Origin: Candidatus Heimdallarchaeota archaeon
GTDB lineage: Archaea > Asgardarchaeota > Heimdallarchaeia > JABLTI01
DNA: 6,587 nucleotides
Assembly: GCA_030667035.1 (NCBI GenBank)
Contig: DAOUWQ010000086.1
Location: forward strand, 1 to 6,587
Direction of reading: 5' to 3'
Part shown: positions 5,801 through 6,587 of the stretch, piece by piece
Layout of the letters: the number at the start of each line of letters is the position of its first letter
How positions within the stretch are numbered: the stretch's first letter is position 1
The notes under the pieces: generated by a model
What the model was told of the DNA's origin: nothing
Database searches by the model: none
Seen by the model: only the letters and a program-made list of their open reading frames with translations
Position numbers and translations under genes: made by a program

Positions 5801-6587
5801 TCATCAGCTGTCCATTCCAAGGATATTGTAGTTGTTCTTACTGCTGAACCATCTGTAGGAGAATCAATAACGATTGTAGGATTTACAGTATCTTTGATTA
5901 TGAAAATAGTGTCTTGCCCAGTATATCCTTCATCATCAATAGCTTGAACAGTAATATTATAGATTCCATCGGCTAATAAAGGAACAACATATGTTTCTGC
6001 AATAAGTGACTGAACAGGAGTACCATTTCTATAAATATTATATATATTGAAGTCACCGTTGCGATCATAATGGGAATAACTAATTGAGATACTAGCAGTA
6101 TTTGTAAAGGAATAATTCGTTGGAGCAGAAATCGTTACTTCCGGAGCATCTAGAGAAACAGTTACTGATACAGTGTCACTAGCGACTTTTCCTGTAACAT
6201 CAAATGTAAATACTTCAATATTGTTTAATCCCTCAGCAAGACTAAGAATGACACCTATTTGGCTTCCTCCAACTCTGGCAACTAATGTAGTTGTATTGAC
6301 ATAAACATCAAAATGATGTATCGCAACATCATCTGTAGCATCCCAATCAATTTGTACTGAATTTGATGTTTTCGTTGAACCAGTAGCTGGACTGGTAATC
6401 GAGATTGTAGGAGCCGCAGTTTTACCAAAAGACATTATTTGTCCAAAATTATCTCCAAAAACAACTTCTTGTTCAGTATCTGCATCAATATCATAACATG
6501 CCATTGAATCTTTTATACCTGGAGAAGAACCAAGATCACTCGTCCATTCAGTTGTAAATGATAACACATCACTACCTGCATCTGTGA
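2833..6587 (-). CDS. Giant Ig-repeat type I membrane protein with cytoplasmic longin-like domain, N-terminus off the right edge
   Basis: The frame is open through the right edge. A GTG at 6567 is an internal codon, since upstream codons read TDAGSD and belong to the same fold. Numbering from that GTG: residues 1-50 carry an FG-GAP-like blade piece (DIDADTEQEVVFGD then GQIMSFG). About nine Ig-like beta-sandwich repeats cover 51-895, marked by PxIxIxSP starts, W-x-DD-SGI-x-Y cores, D-x-AGN ends and D-x-NP linkers. They resemble Big_7-type bacterial/archaeal Ig domains. About 21 N-x-S/T sequons suggest a glycosylated surface. A membrane helix spans about 909-931 and is followed by R/K residues, so the C-terminus is inside. 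Residues 941-1046 look like a longin-type fold, 1081-1130 form a Pro/Glu/Thr-rich linker, and 1131-1244 are helical. The role is inferred to be adhesion or sensing coupled to cytoplasmic machinery. A signal peptide is expected beyond the window. Confidence 0.85.
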   Translation of the reverse strand, partial: TDAGSDVLSFTTEWTSDLGSSPGIKDSMACYDIDADTEQEVVFGDNFGQIMSFGKTAAPTISITSPATGSTKTSNSVQIDWDATDDVAIHHFDVYVNTTTLVARVGGSQIGVILSLAEGLNNIEVFTFDVTGKVASDTVSVTVSLDAPEVTISAPTNYSFTNTASISISYSHYDRNGDFNIYNIYRNGTPVQSLIAETYVVPLLADGIYNITVQAIDDEGYTGQDTIFIIKDTVNPTIVIDSPTDGSAVRTTTISLEWTADDSRSGIDYFEIERDGILNATTDNNSQIIALEIDDNYVLAVTAFDEAGNSETASIIITRDTKNPFVNITAPETGLMTTQSSLTVYWESEDNIGGTGVDYSEVTVNSATEYTGGGTQATVDLNGEGIKDIVVTTYDDAGNYAQDVITVIVDNSNPFIEILSPVNNFNTSLDTVTIYWNSTDDGSGIEYYQVFIDSVFSLNITDATVTSTVVSIPIEKDYNITVKAIDFMGYEFEDSIIVTHNLTAKNMIITDPIPTSSYTADTQVTFEWIVSNLDNLTRFDIYLDEGFVISVSNTTDTYELTLAISALAQNITIVAVTTNPDINYTDFRLITLDQSLPVIIINDPTNESFIYTNIVYLEWTGSDTGSGISLYNVKINGIIEYTWSPSKNSQYLLFDDLAGNISVTVEAFDFANNDEATSIILQVYVLLPEYSIDLPENYYSATGTFSFNLTVSDVGLGIAEIIILVDDTELLRIVSHNGLELTPFTVPIDIDNTYYNDWIGDHELTVALVDAQSREVSEIYPFVVDKNAPTFIGISTIGDTALDSTSTDFHTIEIDQPNGENNITLSTRVNDDLGVASVTLRIQGTDFDQTYILNIEDVGTQSTLYGITLNISDFGLGQYTFTLTVTDYAGNSVSQIYNIALIEASVIPWLLQDYNLIYVSAGSALALVLIVVFSITIRKTTVNLGWKREIVIVAYVLNGLPCVYMVNNPEMIQDEMLFGGAMTGIRGVLEEIIGEKSKMEIQSVELGQKRVLICPGNFGDSVLMVNKIKPIHKSKLIQFTKNFETHYDEVLTDDPLLTPDTFRGASILVESHFGISDKMQLANDCEFEEITLEESPQAYEPVDTYTHQTVEQPITEYQEPAPIEPQQEPVVDTTPVEVLTIEEMIAQMPPENQKIFIETIQLTQYAITSLLEKEFKNTTIITNSILEKLENLLSSPDMPKSSESVLVTLINITQEIFSTLEIGKGGDEQAFKQAAEKVSMIWLKNIGEKW
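3178..3327 (-). other. Pro/Glu/Thr/Gln-rich linker of the giant membrane protein
   Basis: This region encodes residues about 1081-1130, with repeated Glu-Pro and Gln-Pro pairs (for example EPAPIEPQQEPVVDTTPVEV) and almost no hydrophobic core residues. It is probably a flexible spacer holding the C-terminal helical segment (about 1131-1244, positions 2836-3177) away from the longin-like domain. The helical segment has repeated amphipathic stretches (QKIFIETIQLTQYAITSLLE, SILEKLENLL, VTLINITQEIF) and ends in GEKW. I know no family for it. Confidence 0.6.
3430..3747 (-). other. Longin/roadblock-like domain of the giant membrane protein
   Basis: This region encodes residues about 941-1046, immediately after the membrane helix. 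The predicted order is strand (REIVIVAYVLNG), strand (LPCVYMVNN), helix (DEMLFGGAMTGIRGVLEEII), three strands (KMEIQSVELG, KRVLICPG, DSVLMVNKI) and helix (KSKLIQFTKNFETHYDEVL). The beta2-alpha-beta3-alpha order matches the longin fold. The LFGGAMTGIRGVLEEIIGE helix resembles a sequence type common in archaeal membrane proteins, especially Asgard. In eukaryotes and Asgard archaea such folds act as platforms for small GTPases. The assignment comes from pattern reading, not from a profile hit. Confidence 0.55.
3775..3843 (-). other. Single transmembrane helix of the giant membrane protein
   Basis: This encodes residues about 909-931, a continuous hydrophobic run (IYVSAGSALALVLIVVFSIT) flanked by DYN on the Ig side and by IRKTTVN then KRE on the longin side. 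By the positive-inside rule, the Ig array is extracellular and the longin-like domain cytoplasmic. Confidence 0.85.
3883..6417 (-). repeat. Array of about nine diverged Ig-like protein repeats
   Basis: The repeats are 85-115 residues each: about 51-139, 140-228, 229-316, 317-407, 408-495, 500-588, 589-680, 681-780 and 781-895 (GTG 6567 as residue 1). The third, fourth, fifth and seventh share the W-x-(S/A/G)-x-D-x-x-(G)SGI/V-x-Y core. The third, fourth and ninth end in D-x-AGN. D-T-V-NP, D-T-K-NP, D-N-S-NP and D-K-N-AP form linkers. The repeats are well diverged at DNA level, so this is an old array and not a recent expansion. The last two depart most from the pattern and lack the W-DD-SGI core. 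Confidence 0.75.

Noticed and set aside
6565..6567. GTG as the true start of the giant protein
   Set aside because: The frame stays open to the window edge, and the residues before and after the GTG belong to one FG-GAP-like unit with no signal peptide, which a surface protein would need. It is an internal valine.

Overview
The window is AT-rich and looks archaeal. It has candidate TATA/BRE promoters, GGAG- and GGTG-type ribosome binding sites, short overlaps between co-transcribed genes, zinc-ribbon-plus-membrane-helix architecture, and a giant surface protein built from Ig-like repeats. A longin-like domain on the cytoplasmic side of that giant protein, and the overall style, suggest an Asgard (Promethearchaeota) lineage. 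This assignment is an inference; no rRNA or marker gene is present to prove it.

Layout: (1) Positions 1-394, minus strand: the N-terminal 131 residues of a small protein with a four-cysteine zinc ribbon and at least two membrane helices, cut by the left edge. (2) About 395-668: a divergent intergenic region with a good TATA candidate for the leftward gene, weaker candidates for the rightward gene, and a perfect 6-3-6 dyad (607-621). (3) 669-2778, plus strand: a tightly coupled three-gene operon. It encodes an L-lactate permease (LctP) family transporter and then two single-helix membrane microproteins of 45 and 62 residues, with overlaps of 4 and 1 nt. Each microprotein has its own GGAGG site inside the end of the preceding gene. 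(4) 2779-2843: a short convergent spacer with a hairpin and T/A tracts that could terminate transcription from both sides. (5) 2833-6587, minus strand: the C-terminal 1250 residues of a giant type I membrane protein, cut by the right edge. It has a piece of an FG-GAP-like repeat, about nine Ig-like beta-sandwich repeats with about 21 N-glycosylation sequons, one membrane helix, a longin-like beta2-alpha-beta3-alpha domain, a Pro/Glu/Thr-rich linker and a helical C-terminus.

How the parts relate: the LctP operon is a self-contained uptake or exchange unit for lactate-like 2-hydroxycarboxylates, and the two microproteins are candidate small subunits or regulators of the permease. The Ig protein is an independent convergent gene. 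It is most interesting as a possible link between an extracellular adhesion or sensing surface and cytoplasmic longin/roadblock-type, small-GTPase-linked machinery. No tRNA, rRNA, CRISPR, insertion sequence or phage gene is visible.
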